Assembly (NCBI GenBank): GCA_023429995.1
Contig: JAEZCE010000065.1
Span: 1-64,000, forward strand
Source: Bacillota bacterium
GTDB lineage: Bacteria > Bacillota > UBA4882 > UBA8346
Length of the DNA stretch: 64,000 nt
Direction of reading: 5' to 3'
The notes under the pieces were generated by a model that searched no databases, was not told where the DNA came from, and worked only from the letters and a program-made list of their open reading frames with translations. Shown one piece after another: positions 1 through 9,096 of the stretch; the first letter of the stretch is position 1; every line of letters starts with the position of its first letter. Both the position numbers and the translations under genes were made by a program.

Positions 1-268
1 GTAGGTTTACAAAAATGATTTGAGGATTTACAGAGCGGGAGTGAGAACCTGCGCGACGGGAGTGTAGATTTACAAAAATGGATTTGAGGATTTACAGAGC
101 GGGAGTGAAAACCTGCGTAACGGGAGTGTAGATTTACAAAAAGGATTTGAGGATTTACAGAGCGGGAGTGAAAACTTGCGTGACGGAAGTGTAGGTTTAC
201 AAAAATGATTTGAGGATTTACAGAGCGGGAGTGAGAACCTGCGCGACGGGAGTGTAGATTTACAAAAT
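1..268. repeat. 63-bp tandem repeat array (four units plus a partial)
   Basis: Repeat units begin at 1, 64, 128, 191 and 254, giving periods of 63, 64, 63 and 63 bp; the fifth is cut short at about 268. The array may continue upstream of the window. Each unit has an A/T-rich half carrying TTTACAAAAATG and TTTGAGGATTTACAG, then a G-rich half with GCGGGAGTGA and CGGGAGTGTAG, so each unit is itself an imperfect two-part repeat. Units 1 and 4 are nearly identical. The complement can be read as a 21-residue repeat, but the 64-bp unit breaks the frame and no ribosome-binding site is seen, so I treat it as non-coding. Confidence 0.9.
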
Positions 269-306
269 GAGGCCGTGTATCCTATTGATAAAAATGTTTG
301 CCTTCG

Positions 307-333
307 AACGCTCTGAGCTTCAGAGCGTTTTTT
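307..333 (+). terminator. Rho-independent terminator
   Basis: A perfect 10-bp stem (AACGCTCTGA / TCAGAGCGTT) with a 3-nt loop is followed by a run of T. It would end transcription entering from the left, through or past the repeat array. Confidence 0.85.
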
Positions 334-627
334 ATGTCTGAAAACAGCCCCGATTCTAACAAATCTACAATAGATGCCATCATCAGATGCCATCATCTTT
401 TGAAAAAAGATCAAAGTCCCGAATCATCCTAAGTTTTATCCATTTCGTGATTTTAAACGACAGCGGGATCATCTTGACGGGAAAGCCGAATCGGTCCGGT
501 ATTTTCAAAAAATCTATCCGGCCTATATTGTTCGGGGTTAATCTTTCCGATAATAATTTTGGTAAAACGATTTTCAGACAACCTCTTTTTAAAAGGATAT
601 ATATTTCTGTGGAAATAAGGAGTTCCC
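334..627. other. Intergenic leader before the SGNH-like gene
   Basis: No gene is supported here. An open frame at 387-638 lacks a convincing ribosome-binding site and overlaps the next start. The last 30 bp carry AAGGAG at 617-622, which serves the ATG at 628. Confidence 0.5.
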
Positions 628-1500
628 ATGGCTTATAAAAAAAAGAAGCAAAGTTTTCCCATAGGAAAAGGACTATGGTTTATGTTTCTGCTCTTTTTGG
701 CGTTTTTGACAACAATAGCTTATCAGTCCCTGTTCCATCCGGCCGTCAACAATCCGGAGCGTTATGCCGGCGGGAGTATGCGCCGGCCTGGCAGAAAAGC
801 CGTGGTGATTGCGGGAGCGGACATGGTCCGGGGTCAAATCAGTTTTAATTATGTGGATTATTTGAGCCAAAAACCGGAACTGCAAGGCTTTCAGTTCATT
901 AATGCCGGAATTAACAGCGACTTGTCCGATAATTTATTAAAGCGGCTCGGTCCGATCGTTGCCTGCAAGCCTTCTTTTATTATTATTCAAATCGGCACCA
1001 ATGATTTGATTGGCTCCAGATATCCAAAGTTTGGCGCTTATTTTCACTGGGTGAAACGAGTACCCGCTGATCCGGATTTGCAATCTTTTCGCCAAAATCT
1101 AACAATGATTGTGGAAAGATTAAAACAAAATACCAAAGCCCAAATCGCCCTGGTAGGATTGCCGATGGTTGGGGAGGCGATTCGCTCGGGGGTTAATCAA
1201 GAGGTCATCCTATATAATCAAGCCATTGAGAACCTTGCCAAACAGCAAAAAGTAGGATTCTTACCGGTATATCCGGATCAAGTCCGTTATTTGACGGGGA
1301 GCCGCAGGACCTCGGCGCCGGAATGGAATGGCGATTATAAAATCATCGGGAAAGCGCTTTTCGACCATGTAGTGTCCAAAACCAACTTCGATGAAATTGC
1401 TTTTAAAAACGGTTATTTGTTACACACCGACGGGGTTCATTTAAACAGTCCCGGCGCTATGATGATCGCCCGGCGAATTGAGAATTTCCTGAAGAAATGA
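628..1500 (+). CDS. SGNH/GDSL hydrolase-like membrane-anchored protein
   Basis: A 290-residue protein with a basic N-terminus and one membrane segment (about residues 15-33), so the rest probably lies outside the cytoplasmic membrane. SGNH-family blocks can be followed: a block I-like strand near residues 59-69, block II NAGINSD, block III IGTND and block V DGVHLN, which carries the Asp-His pair. The block I motif reads GADMVRG where GDSxxxG is expected, so the nucleophilic serine is not evident. It may be an inactive or divergent member, possibly binding rather than cutting a cell-envelope ester. AAGGAG lies 5 nt before the ATG. It sits upstream of smc in the same direction with a gap of about 110 bp. 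The family call is good; the substrate is unknown. Confidence 0.75.
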   Translation: MAYKKKKQSFPIGKGLWFMFLLFLAFLTTIAYQSLFHPAVNNPERYAGGSMRRPGRKAVVIAGADMVRGQISFNYVDYLSQKPELQGFQFINAGINSDLSDNLLKRLGPIVACKPSFIIIQIGTNDLIGSRYPKFGAYFHWVKRVPADPDLQSFRQNLTMIVERLKQNTKAQIALVGLPMVGEAIRSGVNQEVILYNQAIENLAKQQKVGFLPVYPDQVRYLTGSRRTSAPEWNGDYKIIGKALFDHVVSKTNFDEIAFKNGYLLHTDGVHLNSPGAMMIARRIENFLKK

Positions 1501-1611
1501 GGAAATCAAATTTTCATCCAAGTACCCATAAGGCCTTTTAAATCAGCCCCATTTCTTTTTTATTCCGGTTATGGTAAAATGTTTTTGCCGTAGACCAAAA
1601 GGGGGATCTCT

Positions 1612-4600
1612 TTGTATTTAAAACGCCTTGAAATCATTGGTTTTAAGTCTTTTGCCGATAAAATCAAATTGGAATTTTTGCCGGGAGTCACAGCCATTGT
1701 GGGACCGAATGGCAGCGGTAAAAGTAACATCTCCGACGCCCTTCGCTGGGTTTTGGGGGAACAGAGCATTAAAAACCTGCGCGGCGCCAAGATGGATGAC
1801 GTCATTTTTGCCGGCACCGCCCAACGCAAGCCTTTAGGTCTGGCTGAGGTTACTATCGTCCTGGATAATTCCGATCGTTCCTTGCCGGTGGATTTTAGTG
1901 AAATCGCCGTTACCCGGAAACTGTTTCGTTCGGGAGAAAGCGATTACCTGATTAACAAATCATCCGTCCGCTTGCGCGATATTTTGGAGTTATTCTATGA
2001 TACCGGACTTGGCAAAGAAGCTTATTCAGTCATTGGCCAGGGGAAAATCGATTCCATATTGTCGGTAAAGCCTGAAGAACGCCGTAATATTTTCGAAGAA
2101 GCGGCTGGAATCATTAAATATAAAACCCGTAAGCAGGTGGCGGAGCGTAAATTGGAAGAGACCGATCGCAATCTGTTACGGATTCAGGACATTTTAAATG
2201 AACTCGGGGCGCAATTGGGACCATTGGAGACTCAGTCAAAACTGGCTCAATCTTACTTGCATTATAAAGAAGAATTATCCCGCCTTGAAATTAACCATTT
2301 CGGAGGTTTGATTAAAAGCCATCAAATCAAGCTGGAAGAACTGGATAAAGGGAAAAAAGAAATTGAACAACAATATCAGGACTTTGAAGGCCAGGAAAGC
2401 ATTATTGAGTCGGAACTGGAAAAAAACCGTTTGCAGTCTTTGAATTACGACAGTCAAATCACCGAACTGAGTGAGGATTTTTACCGGATTCAGAATCAGA
2501 TTGATAAGTGTACCGAACAGATTAGTTTCTTGCAAAATAAAATCGGCGATATCGGGCAGCAAGAGCAAGAATACCGGAACAACAAAAACGCCAACTTGAG
2601 CCGCAAAGAATCGATTTTTAACGAACAATCCCAAATTGACCAGGAAATCCAAGCCATTAAAGAAAAATTGGGCCATGATGAGCTGGCTTTGGGGCAAATC
2701 GAAAAAGATTTGGCAGCCCAAAACCGGGAATTGGTGCAATTTGAAGCCCAGGAGCAAAGCCTAAAAGATAGTGTTATCGAGACCCTCAACGAAATCGCCG
2801 TCTTGAAAAATAAAATCAATACCAATACGCTTCAGAAAGAATTCATTTTAAAACAAATCGGCGATTATGAAAAGAAAATCAGTACTGTCGGGATTCAACT
2901 GCAAGAACTGGAACAGACGCTCGCTGCCAAGAAAGCCCAGTTAACGGAGATTCTTTCCCAAATCGAGCAGCAACACAATTTGCAAGCCGAAATTACCGCT
3001 CAGATGAAAAAGAAAGAAAGCGATTTAACCTCCTGCGAAAACAAAAACCGGGAGTTGAAAGAGAAAATCCGGGGTCTGGAAAGCAAACACAGTCTGCTGG
3101 ATGAAATGGAACGGAGTTACCAGGGATATTTTCAGGGAGTCAAAGCGCTCTTGGCCGAAGCGGTGGATCAGCCTTTTTATTCCAGTATTCAGGGAATCGT
3201 GGCGGATCTAATCAAAGTCCGGCCCGGAATGGAGCTGGCCATCGAAACCGCATTGGGTTCCAGTTTGCAAAATGTGGTGATCGAGGATGATCGCCGCGCC
3301 CAGGAAGCCATTGCTTATTTGAAACGTTATTCGAAGGGCAGGGCGACTTTCCTGCCTTTAAATACCATTGACGCCACGGACACGAAGATGCAGCAATACC
3401 ACAATTTGTTGCAGCAATACGGTTGTCAGCCGGCTATTTCCATGCTGGAATTTGAACCCAAGCATCGGCAGGCGCTTATTTATATGCTCCATCTGACTGT
3501 GGTGGCGCCTGATTTAAAAACAGCGGTTCAAATCAGTTCCAAATTGGATCGCAGTTTCCGAATCGTAACCCCTGAAGGGGATTTGGTCAATCCCGGCGGC
3601 TCCATCACCGGCGGTAGTATTGATAAACGGAGACTGGGTCTGTTAAGCCGGCGCCGGGAGATCGAAGATTTAAAGCAAGAGAAAAACGAAGCCGAAATCA
3701 GCTTGGCAAAGGGATTACAAAATGCCAAAGATCTGAAAACTCAATATATTCAACTCACCCATGATTTGGAAGATGCTAAAAAGAATGAACAAGAGGGGAA
3801 AATACGCAAAGCTTCCATCGATAGGGAGGTTCAGATCGCCGAGAGCGGTATAGCCCGGGCAAATCAAGAAGCGGCCGTGCTAACCAGCGAGCGGAATGAG
3901 CTTCAGGGGCAAATTGAGCGCTTTGATTCCGAACACCAGGAATTGTCGGTTTCAATTGAAGGTAAAGAAAAGGAACTTCGCCAAATTGAGGAACGCTTAA
4001 CCGGTTTTACCGAGGAAATGCGCCAAAGTAAGCAGAGCAAAGACGGCCTCATTGAAAGCATCAGCGACTTGAAATCAAAGTTAAGCGCCGCTTACCAGGA
4101 AGAAAACGGTAAAATCGCCTTAAAAGAGCGTTTGCAGCGTCAACTGGCGGAAATCGACGATTTGGACAATGATTTTGAACTGCGGCAACAACAGCTGCAG
4201 TCCGAGGTCGTAAAAATCCGGGAGCAGATCTCAGCTTTAGAATCCAGAATTGTCGAGGAGAAAAACAGGCTCGGCAGTCAAGAATCTTTGGTGGCTCAAA
4301 CCAAGCAGGAAAAAGAACAGATCTTAGCGGTTATCAAAGAATTGGAGGCCAAAGAAAGAAGCTTCCGCCGCCGCAATAATGAATTTCAAAATCAACTTCA
4401 CCAATATGACCTGGGGATTAATCAGATCACCCTGGAACTGGAAAATTTGCTCACCAATCTAAAAGAAGATTACGGCAGCGAGTGGATGGCCCAAATTGAT
4501 CCGGCCTGGACGAGTCCTCAGGATGCGGTGGCGATGATTGAGCAAAATAAAGACGAACTTCGTAAATTGGGCTCGGTCAACCTGGGCGCCATTGAAGATT

Positions 4601-5181
4601 ACCGCCAGATCAAAGAGAGATTTGATTTTTTGACCACTCAGTCTCAGGATCTGACCCATGCCAAAGAATCGCTGATGAAAGTGATCGCCGAGATTGAAAG
4701 CACCATTGTGAAACGTTTTAATGAGACCTTTGAGGAAGTTAAGATTCAATTTAAGAAAATCTATGCCGAATTATTTGAAGGCGGGGTCGCCGACCTTTTC
4801 TTGCTCGATCCGGAGAATCCTCTGGACTCGGGAATCGAGATCGTCGCTCAGCCTCCGGGTAAAAAGCTGCAGTCTTTGAGCCTGCTTTCCGGTGGTGAAC
4901 GGGCCATGACGGCGATTGCCTTATTATTTTCGATCTTGGCGGTGAAACCGTCGCCATTTTGTGTGCTCGATGAGATCGATGCCGCATTGGACGAGGTGAA
5001 TGTGTCGCGGTTCGCCCACTTACTGGAGATGTTCAGCAAACAATTGCAGTTTATTGTGGTGACCCACCGCCGCGGTACCATGGAAGCGGCCAGTACCCTT
5101 TATGGCGTTACCATGGAGGAGCTGGGGGTTACCAAGTTGATCTCCCTGGACTTGAATCAAGTCGCCCAAAAGGCAGGGTAA
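1612..5181 (+). CDS. smc: Chromosome segregation protein SMC
   Basis: Condensin ATPase that organises and segregates chromosomes with ScpA and ScpB. At 1189 residues it has the usual SMC length. The N-terminal head has Walker A GPNGSGKSN at residues 31-39. Long coiled coils rich in Glu, Gln and Lys flank a hinge (about 515-680) with a glycine-rich GGSITGGS segment. The C-terminal head has the signature LSGGER near 1092 and Walker B CVLDEIDAALDE near 1117. The start is TTG with AGGGGGAT just upstream, and it gives the canonical MYLKRLEIIGFKSF N-terminus. A weak extended -10 (TGGTAAAAT, 1572-1580) precedes it. ftsY follows closely, the usual Bacillota arrangement, although the RNase III gene that often precedes smc is absent. 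Confidence 0.98.
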   Translation: MYLKRLEIIGFKSFADKIKLEFLPGVTAIVGPNGSGKSNISDALRWVLGEQSIKNLRGAKMDDVIFAGTAQRKPLGLAEVTIVLDNSDRSLPVDFSEIAVTRKLFRSGESDYLINKSSVRLRDILELFYDTGLGKEAYSVIGQGKIDSILSVKPEERRNIFEEAAGIIKYKTRKQVAERKLEETDRNLLRIQDILNELGAQLGPLETQSKLAQSYLHYKEELSRLEINHFGGLIKSHQIKLEELDKGKKEIEQQYQDFEGQESIIESELEKNRLQSLNYDSQITELSEDFYRIQNQIDKCTEQISFLQNKIGDIGQQEQEYRNNKNANLSRKESIFNEQSQIDQEIQAIKEKLGHDELALGQIEKDLAAQNRELVQFEAQEQSLKDSVIETLNEIAVLKNKINTNTLQKEFILKQIGDYEKKISTVGIQLQELEQTLAAKKAQLTEILSQIEQQHNLQAEITAQMKKKESDLTSCENKNRELKEKIRGLESKHSLLDEMERSYQGYFQGVKALLAEAVDQPFYSSIQGIVADLIKVRPGMELAIETALGSSLQNVVIEDDRRAQEAIAYLKRYSKGRATFLPLNTIDATDTKMQQYHNLLQQYGCQPAISMLEFEPKHRQALIYMLHLTVVAPDLKTAVQISSKLDRSFRIVTPEGDLVNPGGSITGGSIDKRRLGLLSRRREIEDLKQEKNEAEISLAKGLQNAKDLKTQYIQLTHDLEDAKKNEQEGKIRKASIDREVQIAESGIARANQEAAVLTSERNELQGQIERFDSEHQELSVSIEGKEKELRQIEERLTGFTEEMRQSKQSKDGLIESISDLKSKLSAAYQEENGKIALKERLQRQLAEIDDLDNDFELRQQQLQSEVVKIREQISALESRIVEEKNRLGSQESLVAQTKQEKEQILAVIKELEAKERSFRRRNNEFQNQLHQYDLGINQITLELENLLTNLKEDYGSEWMAQIDPAWTSPQDAVAMIEQNKDELRKLGSVNLGAIEDYRQIKERFDFLTTQSQDLTHAKESLMKVIAEIESTIVKRFNETFEEVKIQFKKIYAELFEGGVADLFLLDPENPLDSGIEIVAQPPGKKLQSLSLLSGGERAMTAIALLFSILAVKPSPFCVLDEIDAALDEVNVSRFAHLLEMFSKQLQFIVVTHRRGTMEAASTLYGVTMEELGVTKLISLDLNQVAQKAG

Positions 5182-5265
5182 AATGTGGCGCTGAAGCCTC
5201 TTGAATTATCATGCTTTGGATTACAAATAACTAATAACAATCTTAGTCAACAGGAGCTAATCAGA

Positions 5266-6192
5266 ATGACCGAACCGAATCAAGGGCTTTTTGCTCGGCT
5301 TAAGGAAGGACTGTCCAAAACCAAATCCGGCTTTGTTCAAAACATTGAAGGGATTTTCGCATCTTCTAAAAAAATTGATGAGGAATTTTATACCGACCTT
5401 GAGGATACTTTGATTATGGCTGATGTGGGGGTTGAGACGGCTACCGGCTTAATCGAACGGCTGCGGAAGATTGTCAAAGAGCGGAGTCTAACCGATCCCT
5501 CCCAGCTCAAAGAAGCGTTAATCCAAGAGATCCAAAACATCCTCGAATCGGTGGGAAATAAGCCTTTTGATTTTAGGGATGTCAATAAGGTGTATTTGGT
5601 TATCGGGGTGAATGGAGTCGGGAAAACCACTACCATTGCCAAAATCGGGGCCCGGATTAAAGAAAATAACCGTCAGGTGATATTTACGGCGGCGGATACC
5701 TTCCGGGCAGCCGCAACGGAACAGTTGATGCTCTGGGGCGAGCGTCTGGGGATCCCGGTCATTCACCATCAGGAAGGCGCCGATCCGGCAGCGGTGGTTT
5801 TTGATGGAATGGCTTCCGGAAAAGCCAAAAAAGCCGATGTCGTCATCATCGATACGGCCGGCCGTTTACATACCAAAGTAAACTTAATGGAAGAATTGAA
5901 AAAGATAAAACGGGTGGTTTCCCAAAACCTTGAGTGCCGAGACTTGGAAATTTTACTGGTTCTCGATGCAACAACGGGTCAAAATGCGGTCAATCAAGCC
6001 AAAATATTTCATGAGGCTCTGCATATCGACCGCCTGATCCTTACGAAACTGGACGGTACGGCAAAGGGCGGGATTTGCATTGCCATAGCCAAACAGCTTC
6101 AGATACCCATTTGTTTGATTGGTGTTGGTGAAAAGAAAGAGGATTTGCAGGAGTTTGATGGAGAAGCTTTTACCAGAGCGTTATTTGAATAA
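5266..6192 (+). CDS. ftsY: Signal recognition particle receptor FtsY
   Basis: SRP GTPase that docks ribosome-SRP complexes at the membrane for co-translational insertion. From the ATG at 5266 it has 308 residues: a helical N domain (about 1-100) and a G domain with GVNGVGKTTT at 114-123, DTAGR at 196-200 and TKLDGTAKGG at 260-269. An in-frame GTG at 5185 would add 27 residues, but AGGAG at 5252-5256 is correctly spaced for 5266 and the extension does not look like FtsY, so I prefer the shorter form. It lies 84 bp after smc and 20 bp before miaB, probably in one transcript. Confidence 0.96.
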   Translation: MTEPNQGLFARLKEGLSKTKSGFVQNIEGIFASSKKIDEEFYTDLEDTLIMADVGVETATGLIERLRKIVKERSLTDPSQLKEALIQEIQNILESVGNKPFDFRDVNKVYLVIGVNGVGKTTTIAKIGARIKENNRQVIFTAADTFRAAATEQLMLWGERLGIPVIHHQEGADPAAVVFDGMASGKAKKADVVIIDTAGRLHTKVNLMEELKKIKRVVSQNLECRDLEILLVLDATTGQNAVNQAKIFHEALHIDRLILTKLDGTAKGGICIAIAKQLQIPICLIGVGEKKEDLQEFDGEAFTRALFE

Positions 6193-6212
6193 TCCTTTGT
6201 AAGGAGAAAACA

Positions 6213-7541
6213 TTGTCGCAACAATATTTTATCACCACCTTCGGTTGCCAAATGAATGTGCACGATTCGGAAGTTTTAGCCGGATTGCTGGAATCGATGA
6301 GTTATACCAAGGCTTCTTCTCTGGAGGAAGCTGATTTAATATTATTCAACACGTGCTGTGTCCGGGGAAACGCCGAGAACCGCACCTATGGCAATATTGG
6401 GGCCTTAAAATCCCTCAAACAATCAAAACCCGGCTTGATCATCGGGGTTTGCGGCTGTATGGCTCAGGAACCCACGGAGGTTGAAAAGATAAGACAAAGT
6501 TACCCTCATGTGGATTTGGTGTTTGGAACTCATAATTTACATCAGCTGCCGGAATTGATCCATAAGGTTCAAATGTCCGGCTCCCGTGTCATTGAAGTCT
6601 GGGACACCGACGGCGCTATTTACGAAGGCCTCCCCATCCGCCGTGATCAGGAGTTTAAAGCCTGGGTCACCATCATGTATGGCTGCAATAATTTTTGTTC
6701 CTATTGTATCGTCCCCTATGTGCGGGGACGGGAGCGCAGTCGGCGACCGGAGCAAATTTTAGGGGAAATAAAGGATTTGGTCCGGGATGGGGTGGTTGAA
6801 ATCACTTTGCTGGGGCAGAACGTAAACTCTTATGGGAAGGATCTTGAAGGGGATTCGTGGACTTTCGCCCGCTTGTTAAGAGAAATCGCCGAGAATACGG
6901 ATATTCAAAGAATCCGTTTCCAGACTTCCCATCCCAAAGACCTGTCCGATGAGTTGATTGAAACGATGGCATCGCAGCCCAAGATATGCCGCCACTTACA
7001 CCTGCCGGTACAGGCGGGGAGCAGCGAGATATTAAAATTAATGAACCGCTGTTATACCCGGGAAGGATATCTGGCCTTGGCCTTGAAAATCAAGGCCCGG
7101 ATTCCTGATTTAGCTTTGACCACCGATATTATTGTGGGGTTTCCCGGCGAGTCGGAGGATGATTTTCGGGAAACTTTGGAAGTGGTCCGTGAGGTCCGGT
7201 ATGATGGCGCGTTTACTTTTATTTATTCGCCTCGGATTGGGACTCCGGCTGCCAAAATGGAAGACCAGGCGCCTGAAAACGAAAAAAAAAGCCATCTTAC
7301 GGAACTTATTCAGGTTCAAAATCAAATTTCACTGGAAAAGAACCAAGCCTTTATCGGAACTGTCACCGAAGTGCTGGTCGAGGGACCCAGTGAACGGAAT
7401 CCCCAAATTTGGGCCGGCCGGAATTCCCAAAATAAATTGATTCATTTTCAACCCCTCTCCGGGCTGAAACCGGGTGAAATCGTCCATGTCAAAGTGAAGG
7501 CCGCAACTACGTTCACCCTGGAAGCTGAAATCGTAACTTGA
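6213..7541 (+). CDS. miaB: tRNA-2-methylthio-N6-dimethylallyladenosine synthase
   Basis: Radical SAM methylthiotransferase that thiomethylates i6A37 in tRNAs reading UNN codons. It has 442 residues. The N-terminal UPF0004 domain shows the three cluster cysteines at C12 (FGCQMN), C48 (NTCCV) and C82 (CGCMAQ). The radical SAM motif CxxxCxxC is at C158, C162 and C165 (YGCNNFCSYC). A C-terminal TRAM-like domain covers about 375-440. CVRGNAEN at 49-56 fits MiaB better than MtaB. The start is TTG with AAGGAG 6 nt upstream. It lies 20 bp after ftsY. Confidence 0.96.
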   Translation: MSQQYFITTFGCQMNVHDSEVLAGLLESMSYTKASSLEEADLILFNTCCVRGNAENRTYGNIGALKSLKQSKPGLIIGVCGCMAQEPTEVEKIRQSYPHVDLVFGTHNLHQLPELIHKVQMSGSRVIEVWDTDGAIYEGLPIRRDQEFKAWVTIMYGCNNFCSYCIVPYVRGRERSRRPEQILGEIKDLVRDGVVEITLLGQNVNSYGKDLEGDSWTFARLLREIAENTDIQRIRFQTSHPKDLSDELIETMASQPKICRHLHLPVQAGSSEILKLMNRCYTREGYLALALKIKARIPDLALTTDIIVGFPGESEDDFRETLEVVREVRYDGAFTFIYSPRIGTPAAKMEDQAPENEKKSHLTELIQVQNQISLEKNQAFIGTVTEVLVEGPSERNPQIWAGRNSQNKLIHFQPLSGLKPGEIVHVKVKAATTFTLEAEIVT

Positions 7542-7562
7542 TATCGATGGGAGCTGATAAAT

Positions 7563-8291
7563 TTGGAAGAAGCATTGGCAACCTGCCTCATCACCGGCGC
7601 GAACCGGGGTTTGGGGTTGGAATTGGCCCGGCAAATTGCGCAGCGCGGTTATACTGTTTATGCCGGTTGGCATCATCAACTTTTGGAAGAGTTGAAGAAT
7701 TTAGCCCAAAGCTTTCCGGGAAAGTTATATCCGCTGGAGATGGATATCGCCGACGATCAAAGTGTCCAAACAGCCGCCAAATTCATTCAAGGCCATGCTG
7801 CAACCCTGGATATTGTGATTAATAACGGCGCTGTCTTAGGCGATATTGAAGCAACCCTTTTTGATGAGATTGATTTTACCGAAATCCAACAAGTATTTAA
7901 TGTGAATGCCCTGGGGGCTTTGCGGGTAACCAAGGCTTTCCTGCCATTGATTTTAAAAGGGAACCATAAACTAATCGTCAATATTTCATCCGAGGCCGGC
8001 AGCATCGGGGATTGCTCCCGGAAAGGGTGGTTTGCTTATTGTATGTCGAAAGCGTCCTTGAATATGGAATCCGCTTTGATTCATAATGCCATCAAGGATT
8101 TGGGAGGACAAGTATTGTTGATCCATCCGGGTTGGCTTAAAACCTATATGAGAGGCCATTTGGATGATGACGCTCCCTATACTGCCGGAGAGGCGGCTGC
8201 CAAAATCGCGGGACTTATTTTAGAACATCCGAAATATCAAGCCGAGAGGCCGGCCTTTATCGATTTTGAAGGGAAGCGATTACCTTGGTAA
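7563..8291 (+). CDS. Short-chain dehydrogenase/reductase
   Basis: NAD(P)-dependent oxidoreductase of the classical SDR family, 242 residues. The cofactor motif TGANRGLG is at about 11-18, NNGAV stands in for NNAG near 89, a serine lies in the NISSEAGS segment, and YCMSK gives the YxxxK catalytic pair. The C-terminus has HPGWLKTYM, typical of SDRs that act on small carbonyls. The TTG start has GGGAGCTGATAAA upstream. It begins 21 bp after miaB and overlaps the next gene by 7 bp, so it is translationally coupled to the ThuA-like gene. Substrate unknown. Confidence 0.88.
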   Translation: MEEALATCLITGANRGLGLELARQIAQRGYTVYAGWHHQLLEELKNLAQSFPGKLYPLEMDIADDQSVQTAAKFIQGHAATLDIVINNGAVLGDIEATLFDEIDFTEIQQVFNVNALGALRVTKAFLPLILKGNHKLIVNISSEAGSIGDCSRKGWFAYCMSKASLNMESALIHNAIKDLGGQVLLIHPGWLKTYMRGHLDDDAPYTAGEAAAKIAGLILEHPKYQAERPAFIDFEGKRLPW

Positions 8292-8917
8292 ATCCGAAAA
8301 AAGCGATCCTGATTGGGGATGACACCAATCCGCCGTATCATCCGTTGCATCCGGTTGATCAAGCCCTTATCGAGATACTATCCGCAGAAATAGCGGTTGA
8401 AAGCACCGGGGATTATCGTTTTTTTTCCGCAGCCAAGTTGAAAGACTATCAACTTTGCATTTCCTATACGGATTGTTGGGACCAAAAAATAGCGCCGGAA
8501 TATGTGGCCGGGCTTATATCATTTATCGGCGGCGGGGGAGGATTGCTGGTGATTCATAACGGTATTTCAATCCAAGCCCATTATGAGCTGGCCCAGTTGA
8601 TCGGGGCCCGTTTTACCGGTCATCCGCCAATGCGGCAGCTGGTATTCAGGGTTTCCGCCCCAGAACATGAAGTGATGGCCGGGACTCACCCGTTTGAAAT
8701 GAAAGAAGAACCCTATCACTTTGAATTTGATACCTTTTCCGAAAAGACCGTATTACTGGAATATGGTTTTGAGGGTAAAATTTTGCCTGCTGCCTGGGCT
8801 CATCATTATGGAATGGGAAAGGTGGTTTATTTGATGCCGGGCCATGAACCCCAAGTGTTTTGTAATGAAGTTTATCGTCAAATCATTCGCCAAAGCGCCC
8901 ATTGGCTGATATCGTGA
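8285..8917 (+). CDS. ThuA-like domain protein
   Basis: A 210-residue protein resembling the ThuA (trehalose-utilisation-like) family, which has a class I glutamine-amidotransferase-like fold. Supporting segments are GGGGLLVIHNG near 80-91, GARFTGHPPM near 102-111, HPFEMKEEPYHFEFD near 134-148 and the C-terminal GMGKVVYLMPGHEPQVF. The residue normally acting as nucleophile in amidotransferases is not present, as usual in ThuA proteins. The start TTG overlaps the end of the SDR gene by 7 bp. ThuA proteins often sit beside oxidoreductases in sugar catabolism, so a joint role with the SDR is likely but unproven. Confidence 0.82.
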   Translation: MVNPKKAILIGDDTNPPYHPLHPVDQALIEILSAEIAVESTGDYRFFSAAKLKDYQLCISYTDCWDQKIAPEYVAGLISFIGGGGGLLVIHNGISIQAHYELAQLIGARFTGHPPMRQLVFRVSAPEHEVMAGTHPFEMKEEPYHFEFDTFSEKTVLLEYGFEGKILPAAWAHHYGMGKVVYLMPGHEPQVFCNEVYRQIIRQSAHWLIS

Positions 8918-8959
8918 AGAGCCACTGAAGTTTCATTTACGGCTAATCGTAGCGGATAT

Positions 8960-8999
8960 TCGGCGCATGTTCTCTGAAACTTGCGGCGATTTTTTTTTG
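8960..8999 (+). terminator. Probable terminator after the smc-ThuA block
   Basis: An imperfect 11-bp stem (TCGGCGCATGT with ACTTGCGGCGA, two mismatches) is followed by nine T residues. It lies between the ThuA-like gene and the promoter of the next gene. Confidence 0.6.
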
Positions 9000-9023
9000 T
9001 AATTCTCTTATACGAATTTTGAA

Positions 9024-9050
9024 TTGATATAGAAAAAATTATAGTATAAT
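9024..9050 (+). promoter_or_regulatory. Putative sigma-A promoter
   Basis: TTGATA at 9024-9029 and TATAAT at 9045-9050 are 15 bp apart, slightly short, in an A/T-rich tract. The site is well placed for the retropepsin-like gene starting at 9097. Confidence 0.5.
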
Positions 9051-9096
9051 CGAATCAAGATAAGATTAGCGTTTTATGGAAAGGAAAAAGCCCAAT

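Noticed and set aside
70..414. Minus-strand frame encoding a cysteine/serine/leucine-rich 21-residue repeat
   Set aside because: It simply translates the 63-bp repeat; one 64-bp unit breaks the period and there is no ribosome-binding site.
387..638. 83-codon plus-strand frame before the SGNH-like gene
   Set aside because: No ribosome-binding site or recognisable similarity, and it overlaps the start of a well-supported gene.
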